Below are positions 50,617-59,471 of a stretch of 64,000 bases of DNA, piece after piece (position 1 is the stretch's first letter; the number at the start of each line of letters is the position of its first letter). The notes under the pieces were generated by a model, which was not told the origin of the DNA, searched no databases, and saw only the letters and a program-made list of their open reading frames with translations. Origin of the DNA: Cupriavidus sp. D384. Lineage in GTDB: Bacteria > Pseudomonadota > Gammaproteobacteria > Burkholderiales > Burkholderiaceae. A program made the translations under genes and the position numbers. The stretch is taken from assembly GCF_001652915.1 (NCBI RefSeq), contig NZ_BBQI01000008.1, positions 62,001-126,000 of the forward strand, read 5' to 3'.

Positions 50617-51825
50617 TCAGGCAACCGTAATTTCGCGCATGAATACACGAAGAAGATCAAAGCCATCCCAGACCGGCGCGAAATCCAGCGCATGGCCGAA
50701 CGGGACGACGCGATCGATCCCCGCCAGCGGATTGGCAGCGATGAAATCGCGCAGCCTCTGTGTCTCGACACCGGCATACGAAAGCGTCTGCACCGTTCGG
50801 CTCAGCAAGGGCCGCATGGCATCGAGCGAGTCAAGCGACGATTCGAAGAACAGGCCCGCACCGCAGTGCAGTGTGTGGTGCAACGCGGGGGTGTCGAGCC
50901 ACACTCGCACGAGGTCGTTGTTTGACGTCGTCGAAATGGCAACGTCCGCTTCGATCGCCAGAGCGTCCTCCGCCACCAGCTTGTTCACATAGTCCGCATC
51001 GCCGAATCGTTCCTGACGATCCGCCAGATACCCCTCAAAACGGCCCCAGAAGTCTGTCGAAGCGGCCTTGATCTGCACTGCATCACCGAGCCAGAGAACC
51101 AGCCGCGGCGACGAGCATGCCATCTGGTCGAACCAGTAGGCATCGTTGTAGAACGCTTCAATCCAATCAGCTTTTCGGCATTCGGTAGCCTCCGTCCAAC
51201 TCTCAGCGCCGATCAGCGCAAGCGAATACTTATTGGCGAACGCCACCTCCGTGGCCGTTCCGGGCAACGGAAGCTTGCGAATCTGCTCGACCGTCGCATT
51301 GCCGCCCCAGACCACCCGGACATCGCACACCGCCGAGAATCGCGTCGTGGTGCGATCATCAGCCGCATATCGGACCAGCAGCGTGCGGCGAGCAATCTCC
51401 TGATGCGCTGGTTCCCTCAACAGTTTTGCAATCGCCCCAACGAGCAGGTCTGCCTGCGGGGAAGGCTTGGAAGAAAGGCGAACGATGTTCCGATTTCCCG
51501 TCAGAAGCGACAGAAACCACGAATACACGAAAATGGTGTCGACGTTGGACGGTGCGATGTGCAGTACTGTGCCGCGTGGCACGAGCAGCGCTTCGCCGGC
51601 ACGACGCTCCATGTCCGCACGCAGACGGGCCAAGTTGGCGCGGCGCATCCAGAATCCCAGCGCCGTCAGCTCCGGGTACGTCCTCGCTTCCGGCATCCGC
51701 ATCAGCAAGCCCGACAACGCCTCGACAAAATCGAGAGACGCCGGAGCGAACGCGGGCAGCGGGGGAACGTCGGCCAACGCCTCGGGAAGCGGTGCCCCAG
51801 GGATCAACGATACGTAATCAGCCAT
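50617..51825 (-). CDS. Acyl-CoA/acyl-ACP reductase, LuxC family
   Basis: A 402-aa LuxC-type NADPH-dependent fatty acyl reductase. Conserved features: LVPRGTVLHIAPSNVDTIFVYSWFLSLLTGNRNIVRLSSK (dinucleotide/acyl region) and YNDAYWFDQMACSSPRLVLW, with Cys237 in the position of the catalytic Cys of LuxC. In luminous bacteria LuxC and LuxE form the fatty-acid reductase. Here it stands next to a luxE-like gene but with no luciferase genes, inside a polysaccharide locus, so an unusual acyl/aldehyde step of sugar decoration is inferred. Start 51825 overlaps the LuxE-like stop. Confidence 0.88.
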   Translation of the reverse strand: MADYVSLIPGAPLPEALADVPPLPAFAPASLDFVEALSGLLMRMPEARTYPELTALGFWMRRANLARLRADMERRAGEALLVPRGTVLHIAPSNVDTIFVYSWFLSLLTGNRNIVRLSSKPSPQADLLVGAIAKLLREPAHQEIARRTLLVRYAADDRTTTRFSAVCDVRVVWGGNATVEQIRKLPLPGTATEVAFANKYSLALIGAESWTEATECRKADWIEAFYNDAYWFDQMACSSPRLVLWLGDAVQIKAASTDFWGRFEGYLADRQERFGDADYVNKLVAEDALAIEADVAISTTSNNDLVRVWLDTPALHHTLHCGAGLFFESSLDSLDAMRPLLSRTVQTLSYAGVETQRLRDFIAANPLAGIDRVVPFGHALDFAPVWDGFDLLRVFMREITVA

Positions 51826-52931
51826 CAGACGGTCACCATTTGCGATTGCGAGTCCGCCGCGTGAGTGTCGCTGCAGCCGCGTAATTCTGCCTTGGCAACA
51901 CGTCCGTGCACGCGGAACGTACGACCCATGCGTCCACACGGGCAATCGTCAAGCCCAGTCCATTCACCCAGATCTTCCGTCAGCAGGCTATGTCCCGGAT
52001 AACTCGTAGGAAGCACGGACAACACCTGGATCAGTCCGGTGCGGCCTTGCGGCAGGACTGACCAGTCGCGAGCGTCGCGGATAAGTACGTCAGCAAAAGC
52101 TGGGGCATGCAGACGACCATGCTCGCATTCCATGAAGACCGAACCAACCTGCTCGACCATACCGTAGAAATTGTGCACCGCCCGGATGTTAAGCTTGTCC
52201 GCCAACGCCGCCTTGAAGGTGTCGTTGTCGACCGCTTCCTCGAGCAGCTTCTTCCATCCGCCACTGTGGATCAGGATGGCATCTTCGAAGCGCGGAGCAT
52301 CTGGCATGTCCTTCAAGGCCTGATAGAAATACTTCCACACCATGAAGGTAAAACCGAAGATAAAGACGCGCTGTCCGCGATGCCGCTCCAGAAAGGCACG
52401 AATGCCATCGATATCGGGCGTCATATCCTCGTCGCGCAATGCGTAGGTATGATCGCGCCCGAAATTCGAGAGTCCGAGAATTCCCGCGCCGCGCGCCGAG
52501 AAGGACTGGCGGTTCTTGATCACGCCCGGATGGTCGATGATCAGCATCGGCAACCGCGCCTTGCCCAAAAACTGCTGCAGGATCAGGACCAAGGTCTTGG
52601 TCTGCGCCATCGCAGTATCGCGATCCAGAATGATCCGGGACACGCGCTGTGACGTAGTACCCGACGACGTCAGCACCTTGAACACATCGTCTTTCGATAC
52701 CGACCCGAGCTCATATTCCTTGAACAGCCTGACGGGAATGAACGGAATCTGCTCAAGCGCGAACGACTGCCCGGCCTGATAACCATGTGCCTGCAAAATC
52801 CGGCCATATGGCTCACAACGCTCGGCATGCTGCCACGTCAACGCGGTCAGCGACTCGGAAAGGTAGCGGGACTTGTCGCCGTGCGCCATGCCATAGACAG
52901 GCCACGCGAAGTAGGGACGTTCGGTTGTCAT
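51825..52931 (-). CDS. Acyl-protein synthetase, LuxE family
   Basis: A 368-aa LuxE-like acyl-protein synthetase, which activates an acid as acyl-AMP and transfers it to its own Cys. The AMP-binding signature is VFKVLTSSGTTSQRVSRI. The LuxE-type Cys lies near the C-terminus in LRGCSDTHA (about residue 353; C364 in the Vibrio harveyi enzyme). The middle contains ILIHSGGWKKL and VHNFYGMVEQVGSVFMECE, typical of this family. Adjacent to the LuxC-like and AMP-ligase genes; presumably hands the acyl group to LuxC. Confidence 0.88.
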   Translation of the reverse strand: MTTERPYFAWPVYGMAHGDKSRYLSESLTALTWQHAERCEPYGRILQAHGYQAGQSFALEQIPFIPVRLFKEYELGSVSKDDVFKVLTSSGTTSQRVSRIILDRDTAMAQTKTLVLILQQFLGKARLPMLIIDHPGVIKNRQSFSARGAGILGLSNFGRDHTYALRDEDMTPDIDGIRAFLERHRGQRVFIFGFTFMVWKYFYQALKDMPDAPRFEDAILIHSGGWKKLLEEAVDNDTFKAALADKLNIRAVHNFYGMVEQVGSVFMECEHGRLHAPAFADVLIRDARDWSVLPQGRTGLIQVLSVLPTSYPGHSLLTEDLGEWTGLDDCPCGRMGRTFRVHGRVAKAELRGCSDTHAADSQSQMVTV

Positions 52932-52954
52932 ATCGTCAACTCAACTCAACGTGC

Positions 52955-54322
52955 TCAGGGACAAAGGGCCTTGAGCAGTTCCGCATACTGGACCTTGCCT
53001 GACGTCGACAGCGGGAATCCATCAACGGCATGCACTCGGATAGCCGAGCGATGCAACCGGTACTTTGCGCTAACGTGCGCAACCAGCGCATCTGTGCCAT
53101 CGTTTTGTCCACGCAGGGCAACGACCAGAAGGTCGTCACGTCCGGTGACGGCAACATCGTAATTCTCTTCCCGCAACTGCGCTTCAACCTCGTCCAAGCC
53201 GATGCGGTTGCCGAAAACCTTGATGAAGCGCTTGAGCCGCCCCACCACATAGTAGTAACCATCCTCGTCACGGCGTGCCAGGTCACCAGTCAGGAGTACG
53301 CCGCCCTGCTGATCGGCATCGGCCAGATCCTCGGCGCTGGCCGCGTAGCCCATCATGACGTTCGGGCCCGTATAGCGAAGCTCTCCGGTTTCGTTGACGC
53401 CGTCCACAATGCGACCGTCTTCCGCGACTAGTTCGAAACTGCCTCCAGGGATGGCAATGCCAATCGAGCCGGCCTTGTCCAGCGTTTGCTGCGGCGGCAC
53501 ATAAGACATCCGGGCCGTCGCCTCCGTCTGTCCGTACATGACGAAGAAACGCTGCCCTCGCGACGCGGCCAGCTCGGCATACCATCGGATCAGCTCGGGA
53601 GCCAGCCTGCCACCCGCCTGCGTCATTGTACGCAGTGATGGCAAATCCATGCGCTCGAAGCGCAGCTGCTTGAGCATGGCGTAGATCGTCGGCACGCCCG
53701 CGATGCTGGTCGCCTCATGCTCGCGGAAGACATCCCAGAACTTGCGAGCCGTCACCGGTTGACCAGTCAGCACGAGAGTCGCCCCAACGGACAGATGGCT
53801 ATTTACGACCGAAAGCCCATACGAATAGTGCATAGGCAACGTCGTGACGGGCCGCTCGTATTCGTCGAGCTCAAGGTACTGCGCGATCGATTGCGCGTTA
53901 GCCTCAAGGTTCGCCGATGTCAATCTGACCAACTTCGGTGAGCCGGTACTACCCGACGTTGACAGCAGTACCGCAACATCCGGATGCACCGTCGGCGCGA
54001 CATACCCAAGCGTTTTCCATTCGCCAGCCGCCGTCCGGACGTGGGTAACCGAAAAATGCGAATAGAGACGGTCACGCAGCGTCGCCTCCAGCTGGGCATC
54101 GACGAGCAGAACCGGATACCCATTGCGCAATGCGCCCAGATAGGCCGCTACCGAATCGACGCAGTTTTCACATTCCAGCGCAACCAGCGCGCGCGGTGCA
54201 AACCCAGCAACAGCAAACACTTCGTCCGCACGAGCAGCCAAGTCCGCGTAGGACAGGCGCTGGCCATCGTCCGCCAGAAGGGCAATCCGATCGCCGAACG
54301 ACTCCAGACATTTCGCGAACAT
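52955..54322 (-). CDS. AMP-dependent acyl ligase (ANL superfamily)
   Basis: A 455-aa adenylate-forming ligase. Motifs: P-loop VAVLLSTSGSTGSPKLVRLTSANLEANAQSI, FVMYGQTEATARMSYVPP, ELRYTGPNVMMGYA, LTGDLARRDEDGYYYVVGRLKRFIKVFGNRIGLDEVEAQL and the catalytic Lys in PLSTSGKVQYAEL. It is shorter than acetyl-CoA synthetases. The neighbouring ACP suggests that it loads a carboxylic acid on that ACP. The start overlaps the SDR stop (54322), so the genes are coupled. Confidence 0.87.
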   Translation of the reverse strand: MFAKCLESFGDRIALLADDGQRLSYADLAARADEVFAVAGFAPRALVALECENCVDSVAAYLGALRNGYPVLLVDAQLEATLRDRLYSHFSVTHVRTAAGEWKTLGYVAPTVHPDVAVLLSTSGSTGSPKLVRLTSANLEANAQSIAQYLELDEYERPVTTLPMHYSYGLSVVNSHLSVGATLVLTGQPVTARKFWDVFREHEATSIAGVPTIYAMLKQLRFERMDLPSLRTMTQAGGRLAPELIRWYAELAASRGQRFFVMYGQTEATARMSYVPPQQTLDKAGSIGIAIPGGSFELVAEDGRIVDGVNETGELRYTGPNVMMGYAASAEDLADADQQGGVLLTGDLARRDEDGYYYVVGRLKRFIKVFGNRIGLDEVEAQLREENYDVAVTGRDDLLVVALRGQNDGTDALVAHVSAKYRLHRSAIRVHAVDGFPLSTSGKVQYAELLKALCP

Positions 54323-55068
54323 CAGATCAGCATCCCGCCGTCAACGCCGATGATCTGGCCGGTGACATACGAGGACAGATCGGATGCTAGGAAAAGCGCC
54401 ACTTTGGCAATCTCCTCAGCCGAACCGACACGCCCCATGCGAATGGACGCCACGCGCTCCGCGAATTTCTCCGGGCCGATCGAGCGTGCCATGTCCGTGT
54501 CGATGAACCCCGGCGCAATAGCGTTGACGCGAATATTCTGCGGTGCAAGTTCCTTCGACAGCGACTTGGTAATACCAATGACCGCCGCTTTGCTGCCCGC
54601 ATAGACTGCTTGGCCGACGTTGCCGTTGGTACCGATGATCGACGCCAGATTGATGATGCTGCCCCCCTTGTTGCGGGCCATCAGCCGGCTTGCGTACTGC
54701 GCGCAGTACAGGACGCCGTAGGTGTTGGGCTCAAAGACACGATGAATCTGGGCTTCGGTCACCATGCTGATCAGCGCATCGTCCAGAACACCGGCGTTTG
54801 AGACCAGCACATCGAGACGCTTGGCCTGCTTGAACAACGCCTGAAATGCGTCGCGGACGCTATCGGGGCGCGCGACATCAAGTGGCATTACTGTCGACTG
54901 AGCGCCGGGGACCGCCTCTGCCAGACGCGCCTGCGCCTCTTCAAGTGCCTCGACTGACCGGCCTGACAGCACCACATGGGCACCCTCCCGAGCGAACAGT
55001 TCGGCAGTCGCGAAGCCTATGCCTCGCGCGGCACCGGTTACGAGCGCAATCTTGTCCTTGAGCAGCAT
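54322..55068 (-). CDS. Short-chain dehydrogenase/reductase, FabG-like
   Basis: A 248-aa SDR. The NADP-binding motif is TGAARGIGFATAELFAREGAHV. NAGVLDDALISM provides the NAG motif; the catalytic Ser and YxxxK are in ASIIGTNGNVGQAVYAGSKAAVIG; NVRVNAIAPGFIDTDM is FabG-like, as is the C-terminal LSSYVTGQIIGVDGGM. It may reduce a 3-oxoacyl-ACP or make a hydroxyl group on the acyl substituent. In the Vibrio cholerae O1 rfb module this slot is held by an alcohol dehydrogenase. It lies between the ACP and the ligase. Confidence 0.88.
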   Translation of the reverse strand: MLLKDKIALVTGAARGIGFATAELFAREGAHVVLSGRSVEALEEAQARLAEAVPGAQSTVMPLDVARPDSVRDAFQALFKQAKRLDVLVSNAGVLDDALISMVTEAQIHRVFEPNTYGVLYCAQYASRLMARNKGGSIINLASIIGTNGNVGQAVYAGSKAAVIGITKSLSKELAPQNIRVNAIAPGFIDTDMARSIGPEKFAERVASIRMGRVGSAEEIAKVALFLASDLSSYVTGQIIGVDGGMLI

Positions 55069-55076
55069 GACGTCCT

Positions 55077-55316
55077 TCAGAAAGTTACGTTGTACTTGGC
55101 GAGGATTTCCTTGGCCTTACCAACGGAGCTCATGTCGACGATGTCATCCGTATCCATCATGATCTCAAAAGCGTTTTCGATTTCGGCCACGAGCGCCATA
55201 TGCGCCACCGAGTCCCACTCGGGAATCGTGTTGTAGGTCAATTCGTCAGTGACTTTGTCCAGACCGATATTGAGCGATTGCGCAAAGACGTTGTGAAGCT
55301 TCTCGCTGTTGTTCAT
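55077..55316 (-). CDS. Dedicated acyl carrier protein
   Basis: A 79-aa acidic ACP. The phosphopantetheine site is EWDSVAHMALVAEIENAFEI with Ser36, and the C-terminal helix contains VGKAKEILAKYNVTF. This is not the housekeeping acpP (which has a DSLDTVEL-type motif), so it is a cluster-specific carrier. It is the first gene of the leftward acyl module, with AT-richer codons than the flanking chromosome. It precedes the SDR, ligase, LuxE- and LuxC-like genes. Confidence 0.9.
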   Translation of the reverse strand: MNNSEKLHNVFAQSLNIGLDKVTDELTYNTIPEWDSVAHMALVAEIENAFEIMMDTDDIVDMSSVGKAKEILAKYNVTF

Positions 55317-55412
55317 GGAGTGAATGCTTGTCTATTGGATAAAGGATATGCGGCAAGCCGCCGGGGACGCCCGAAAGCCGTCCCGTCACATTTGCTTCGG
55401 CAAGAAAATGAA

Positions 55413-55439
55413 ATTTTAAACTATTCGTAGATTCTTCAA
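55413..55439 (-). promoter_or_regulatory. Weak sigma-70-like promoter upstream of the ACP gene
   Basis: On the minus strand, TTGAAG (55439 to 55434) and TAAAAT (55418 to 55413) are separated by 15 nt in an AT-rich gap between wecA and the ACP gene. Spacing is shorter than ideal. It may give the acyl module its own start or the genes may be read through from wecA. Confidence 0.3.
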
Positions 55440-55503
55440 GTCGGAGATTACCTGCCGCAACACTCGTTACCGTCAGGCATTGACTGGAAGCGGCGGCCGG
55501 CCC

Positions 55504-56592
55504 TTAGGCGCCAGGCTGCGCTCCCTGTTTGCGAGTGAACTTACGCCCCATGCGCAGTAATTTCCAGGCATTTCGCACCATAAGAAAGTGGCTCGCGCTT
55601 ATCGCGAGGAAGAGCAGGAAGATCCACTGCTCAGGCATGCCGAGGCGCCAAGCAGCGACGCCCACAAGCCCAAAGAGAGCATTGGCAAACCAGATCACGC
55701 AAACCACCTGGGTAGGCGATAGCCCAAGGCGTACCAGGACATGGTGCAGGTGGGTGCGGTCCGCCGCCAGCGGGTTGCGGCCCTTGATCATCCGCCGCAG
55801 GACCACGGCCATCAGATCGACGAGGATCAGACCCAGCACCCATAGCATGACCACCGGCGGCACGTGCCCGGCGGGATTGTATGGTATCTGGGACAACTCC
55901 ACGGCGAACCACACCATGACGTAGCCCAGCAACAGACTGCCAGCATCCCCTAGAAACACCCGCCTGGCCCCGCGCAGGGGATGGTTGACGTTAAGGAGCA
56001 AGAACCCCACCAATGCGCCACAAAAGATCACCGCAATACGCAAGACCATCATATTGCCGACAATTGCGGCAAGATAGGCCATCCAGGCGAGCACGATAAC
56101 GCTCAATCCGCCGGCCAACCCGTCGAGACCATCACTCATGTTCAAGGCATTGACCACCGCAAGGGCCGCGAAAATGGTCAGCGGAATGCCCCAGTTGAGC
56201 AAATCGATCTCACGACGGCCGAACAGGTCGCCCAGCGAAGACAAGTAGACGTTGCCCCAAGAGGTCATCAGTATTGCCGCGAAAAACTGGAACGCAAGCT
56301 TGGTTAGTGGCCTCATGCCGCGCAGATCATCGACAAGCCCGACAATGGCAAGCAGCGTGACACCGGCATAAAGCGCCACGTATCTATCAAATGTCCGCAG
56401 ATACATCAACGATCCGATCCAGACCGCGACAAGGACAGCAACGCCGCCGATCAGCGGCACGTCGCCCACATGGCGCTTGCGGCCGCCCGGACTGTCAACC
56501 AGACCGATTTTTACCGCACAGGGCCTCAGCACCAGCAGCACGACAAGGCAGATCAACCCGCAGGATGCAGGCACCCAGAAGTAGTCAAACAT
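55504..56592 (-). CDS. wecA: Undecaprenyl-phosphate N-acetylhexosaminyl 1-phosphate transferase (WecA/MraY family)
   Basis: PNPT-family initiating transferase, 362 aa with about 10-11 TM segments. Catalytic motifs: GLVDSPGGRKRHVGDVPLIGG, LLAIVGLVDDLRGMRP (DD metal motif), NALNMSDGLDGLAGGL (MSDGLDG), RRVFLGDAGSLLLGY and DRTHLHHVLVRLGLSP (HHxL). It transfers a GlcNAc-1-P-type sugar to undecaprenyl phosphate. Because a WbaP-type transferase is also present in the opposite operon, the two blocks may serve different glycans or one may be redundant. Confidence 0.93.
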   Translation of the reverse strand: MFDYFWVPASCGLICLVVLLVLRPCAVKIGLVDSPGGRKRHVGDVPLIGGVAVLVAVWIGSLMYLRTFDRYVALYAGVTLLAIVGLVDDLRGMRPLTKLAFQFFAAILMTSWGNVYLSSLGDLFGRREIDLLNWGIPLTIFAALAVVNALNMSDGLDGLAGGLSVIVLAWMAYLAAIVGNMMVLRIAVIFCGALVGFLLLNVNHPLRGARRVFLGDAGSLLLGYVMVWFAVELSQIPYNPAGHVPPVVMLWVLGLILVDLMAVVLRRMIKGRNPLAADRTHLHHVLVRLGLSPTQVVCVIWFANALFGLVGVAAWRLGMPEQWIFLLFLAISASHFLMVRNAWKLLRMGRKFTRKQGAQPGA

Positions 56593-56603
56593 GACAAGAT
56601 GGT

Positions 56604-57431
56604 TTACGAGGCTGCCCGACCCGCGCCCGCGCGGCGACGCAGGAAGGCAAAGTAGCTACGTGACAGAAACAGACGCGTCATGCTTTCGACGTGCCAGGCC
56701 AGGTATTTCCACTTTCTGCGGCTGTCGCGCTGCGCATCGTGCAACACGCTGACGGAAGTCACCCAGTGCACCGAATAACCTTGCAGGTGCGTGCGCAGAC
56801 AGATATCGACATCTTCGCAGTACAAATGAAAGCGCTCGTCGAAACCGCCCAACTGCCGAAAGACATCGGCATTAAAAACCATCAGCATGCCGGCGACCCA
56901 ATCTACCGCTTTCCCCAAACCCTCGGGATTGTAGTCTGCTTGCCGTTGCCGAAGGATGGCACGCCGCGCAAGGCGGCCCAGCGTCGGAACGTGGCGCGCG
57001 CTGTCCTCAAGTCCACCAGCGGAATTTCGGACACACGGTGCGGCAATGCCGGCTGCCTTTCTAAGCGCTGACACCAGCGCGCTGAACGGTTCGGCGCCCG
57101 CAAGCCGGATATCGGGATTGATGACGCAGTAAAAATCTGACTCGCATCCAGCGAAAGCCGCATTGTGGTTTGCGCCGAAACCCTTAGGTTCAGGGTTAAG
57201 GATCAGCGAATCATAGAGTGGCGACGCCATCGGCTGGAATGCGCCCGCCGAGCTCGGCAGATTTTCCGTGACAATGACGCGCAAGGAGAGCTGGCCTCCG
57301 ATTTCCGCCAGTTCATGCAGCAGTGGCAATACGAGTTCGCCTTGACCGTGACTGATGACGGACACGGCAATTTTCGCGAGCACGTCGGCGGCAGCCGGCT
57401 CAAAGCTTTCCGGAACGCCCCGTGAGGCCAT
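56604..57431 (-). CDS. Glycosyltransferase family 2 (rhamnosyltransferase-like)
   Basis: A 275-aa GT2 enzyme: KIAVSVISHGQGELVLPLLHEL, LILNPEPKGFGANHNAAFAGCESDFYCVINPDIRL (GFGANHN and NPD are the donor/DXD-like region), then DWVAGMLMVFNADVFRQLGGFDERFHLYCEDVDICLRTHLQGY, typical of rhamnosyltransferases. dTDP-rhamnose genes lie in the same block, making rhamnose a plausible donor sugar. Its start overlaps the preceding gene by 32 nt. Confidence 0.85.
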   Translation of the reverse strand: MASRGVPESFEPAAADVLAKIAVSVISHGQGELVLPLLHELAEIGGQLSLRVIVTENLPSSAGAFQPMASPLYDSLILNPEPKGFGANHNAAFAGCESDFYCVINPDIRLAGAEPFSALVSALRKAAGIAAPCVRNSAGGLEDSARHVPTLGRLARRAILRQRQADYNPEGLGKAVDWVAGMLMVFNADVFRQLGGFDERFHLYCEDVDICLRTHLQGYSVHWVTSVSVLHDAQRDSRRKWKYLAWHVESMTRLFLSRSYFAFLRRRAGAGRAAS

Positions 57432-58398
57432 GCCCGATTCCCTTCATCATCAAACGCGCCCGTAATCCGCGCGGCGGAACACCAATCACGAAGAACACCA
57501 AAAACTGCAACATCCGATACAGGTGTGCACTACGCCAGCCGATCGGCATTGGCACATGGCGGAGCATCGCGATCGTATTCCGGAATATGTAATAGTTGCG
57601 TAGTGGAGAATGCACCGGAACTTCACGCATGCGGCCAAACCAGACACGCACCACGTGGTCGCCCAGCGAGTGGTCCAGCAAGGCATCGCAAACACCGAAG
57701 ATCCGGTATCCCTTATTCAGGGCCCGCAGGCACCATTCCGTGTCAACGTGGTCGATGAAATACGTTTCGTTCATCTCACCAACGTCGCGCAGAACGTCCA
57801 AGCGGATCAGCGTGCCCGACGAAATCAGAAAATCCGCCTCCGTCCACTGCTCGCCAGCCGCGCACTCAACGCGACCGACAATGCCATGTCGGATCTTCAC
57901 AAACTTCGAACGCACGCGAGTGCGCCGATCGATCGTGACGGGACCCACCGCAGCAAGTTTGACACCCTCTTGCCGCAATGCCAAGTCGGCGGCAAGCAGA
58001 TGCTGGACCATACCTTCGAGCGGCAGACTGTCATGGTCCATCAGCAATCCGTATGGCATGCCAAGGCGATCGAGTTGCTGCAACCCCTTGTTATGCGCGG
58101 CGGCAATGCCTAGATTGGCGCGGCAGTCGATCAACGTAACCGGAGCGCCAAAATTCTCTGCGCCCACATCGGGAACGACCTTCGAACCGTTGTCGACCAC
58201 CACGATATGCGCAACCTGGCGACCCAAAGCACGAAACAGTTCCTTAAGATGCAAAGCATCCGGGTTATAGGTCACCACGACCGCCCCTACGAGGCGATTC
58301 GCGACCTGCGCGCTCGCATACTTGGCCGGGAACTGGACGGAAGCGCCTTCCGGCCCGGCCGCCTCGGTGCACGCCGTGGACAAGACTGCCTGCATCAT
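57400..58398 (-). CDS. Glycosyltransferase family 2 (rhamnosyltransferase-like)
   Basis: A 332-aa GT2 protein. VGAVVVTYNPDALHLKELFRALGRQVAHIVVVDNGS starts the catalytic domain. ANLGIAAAHNKGLQQL and GLLMDHDSLP (DxD-like) follow, and FISSGTLIRLDVLRDVG-type plus YFIDHVDTEWCLRALNKGYRIFG match RfbF/WbbL-type rhamnosyltransferases. The C-terminal membrane-associated helices (RMLQFLVFFVIGVPP) are usual. Start at 58398 (two adjacent ATGs) overlaps the stop of the upstream gene. Confidence 0.86.
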   Translation of the reverse strand: MMQAVLSTACTEAAGPEGASVQFPAKYASAQVANRLVGAVVVTYNPDALHLKELFRALGRQVAHIVVVDNGSKVVPDVGAENFGAPVTLIDCRANLGIAAAHNKGLQQLDRLGMPYGLLMDHDSLPLEGMVQHLLAADLALRQEGVKLAAVGPVTIDRRTRVRSKFVKIRHGIVGRVECAAGEQWTEADFLISSGTLIRLDVLRDVGEMNETYFIDHVDTEWCLRALNKGYRIFGVCDALLDHSLGDHVVRVWFGRMREVPVHSPLRNYYIFRNTIAMLRHVPMPIGWRSAHLYRMLQFLVFFVIGVPPRGLRARLMMKGIGHGLTGRSGKL

Positions 58399-59471
58399 AC
58401 AAATCGTTTGCGAATCCGCTGCTTCAACTCTCGCAGCAAGTCCTTGCCGGAAATACTCTGCAGTGGGTTACCAGGCCGAAATGCATCGGCTTCACCCATC
58501 ATTCGATGAAAGGTCCGATCATCGATATCGTAGTCACGCTTGAGCACCGCGCTGTGCGCAGGGCTCGCCAGCAAGTCGAACATCTTTGAGATGCCTACGA
58601 TCCGGTACATATGGCCAAGCCACTGGTTGAAGCCGAAAAACAGCAGCGTCTTCTCGATATCCGCATGCTCGGCCGACGACGTAGGATCGCAAACTAGACG
58701 ATCTCCAAAGGCTTCCTTCAGCAAGTCGGCGGACACTCCGTCAAAGAAGTTGCGCGCGATCATGTAGTGCTCGTTCATAATCCGGATCGAATTTGCCGGC
58801 GTGTGGCTGCTGGCGTTCTCCCCCGGAAGGATGCGGAAGCGCACCAAGTCCTCATTGGAAATGTGCAACTGCCAGTGGCGAATGAACCTTACCCACATCT
58901 CGAAGTCCGGAAGCTGCCGGTATCGGTTGTCATAAGCGCCTACCTGGCTGTACACCTCGCTGCGGATCAGCATCGACGGATGACACAGGCAATTGCCATG
59001 ATCAAAAAAACGCTTCAGCCATTCGCCTCGCGAGCGATTCTCCTGGTCGAAAATATGGCCAAATTGCATGGTCGACTTCTCGATGGGCGAGCCATCCCTA
59101 TCGACATAGCGTGCACGGCCGAAGACAGCACCCAGCTCGGGCTGCCGATCGAGCATGCTTACCTGGTACGACAGCTTCGCCGGCACCCATGCGTCGTCCG
59201 AATTGATCAACGCAATATACTTGCCGCGGCAACGCGAAATCAGGTCATTGGTCACGACACCGGCGCCGCGGTTCACTTCGTGCACAAACAGCTGCATGCG
59301 CGGGTCAGTTATCGTGCGAATGGCATCGGCCGTGCCATCGCTGGAGCCATCGTCGCCAATCAGAAGCTCGAAATCCTCGAAATCCTGTGACAAAACACTT
59401 TGAACGGATTCGACCACGAACGGCGCATGGTTATACGCCGGCATGATGACCGAAACAGTAGGCAACTTCAT
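58395..59471 (-). CDS. Glycosyltransferase family 2
   Basis: A 358-aa GT2: MKLPTVSVIMPAYNHAPFVVESVQSVLSQDFEDFELLIGDDGSSDGTADAI is the standard N-terminus (DDGSSDGT). ISRCRGKYIALINSDDAWVPAKLSYQV supplies the SDD metal motif. The C-terminal region (KRFFDHGNCLCHPSMLIRSEVYSQVGAYDNRYRQLPDFEMWVRF) resembles capsule and O-antigen GT2 enzymes. The ATG at 59471 is chosen for MKLPTVSV; it overlaps the next gene's stop (ATGA). Confidence 0.87.
   Translation of the reverse strand: MKLPTVSVIMPAYNHAPFVVESVQSVLSQDFEDFELLIGDDGSSDGTADAIRTITDPRMQLFVHEVNRGAGVVTNDLISRCRGKYIALINSDDAWVPAKLSYQVSMLDRQPELGAVFGRARYVDRDGSPIEKSTMQFGHIFDQENRSRGEWLKRFFDHGNCLCHPSMLIRSEVYSQVGAYDNRYRQLPDFEMWVRFIRHWQLHISNEDLVRFRILPGENASSHTPANSIRIMNEHYMIARNFFDGVSADLLKEAFGDRLVCDPTSSAEHADIEKTLLFFGFNQWLGHMYRIVGISKMFDLLASPAHSAVLKRDYDIDDRTFHRMMGEADAFRPGNPLQSISGKDLLRELKQRIRKRFV

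Noticed and set aside
50617..52931. Bioluminescence (lux) operon
   Set aside because: luxC- and luxE-like genes are present but luxA, luxB and luxD are absent; the context is a glycan locus.
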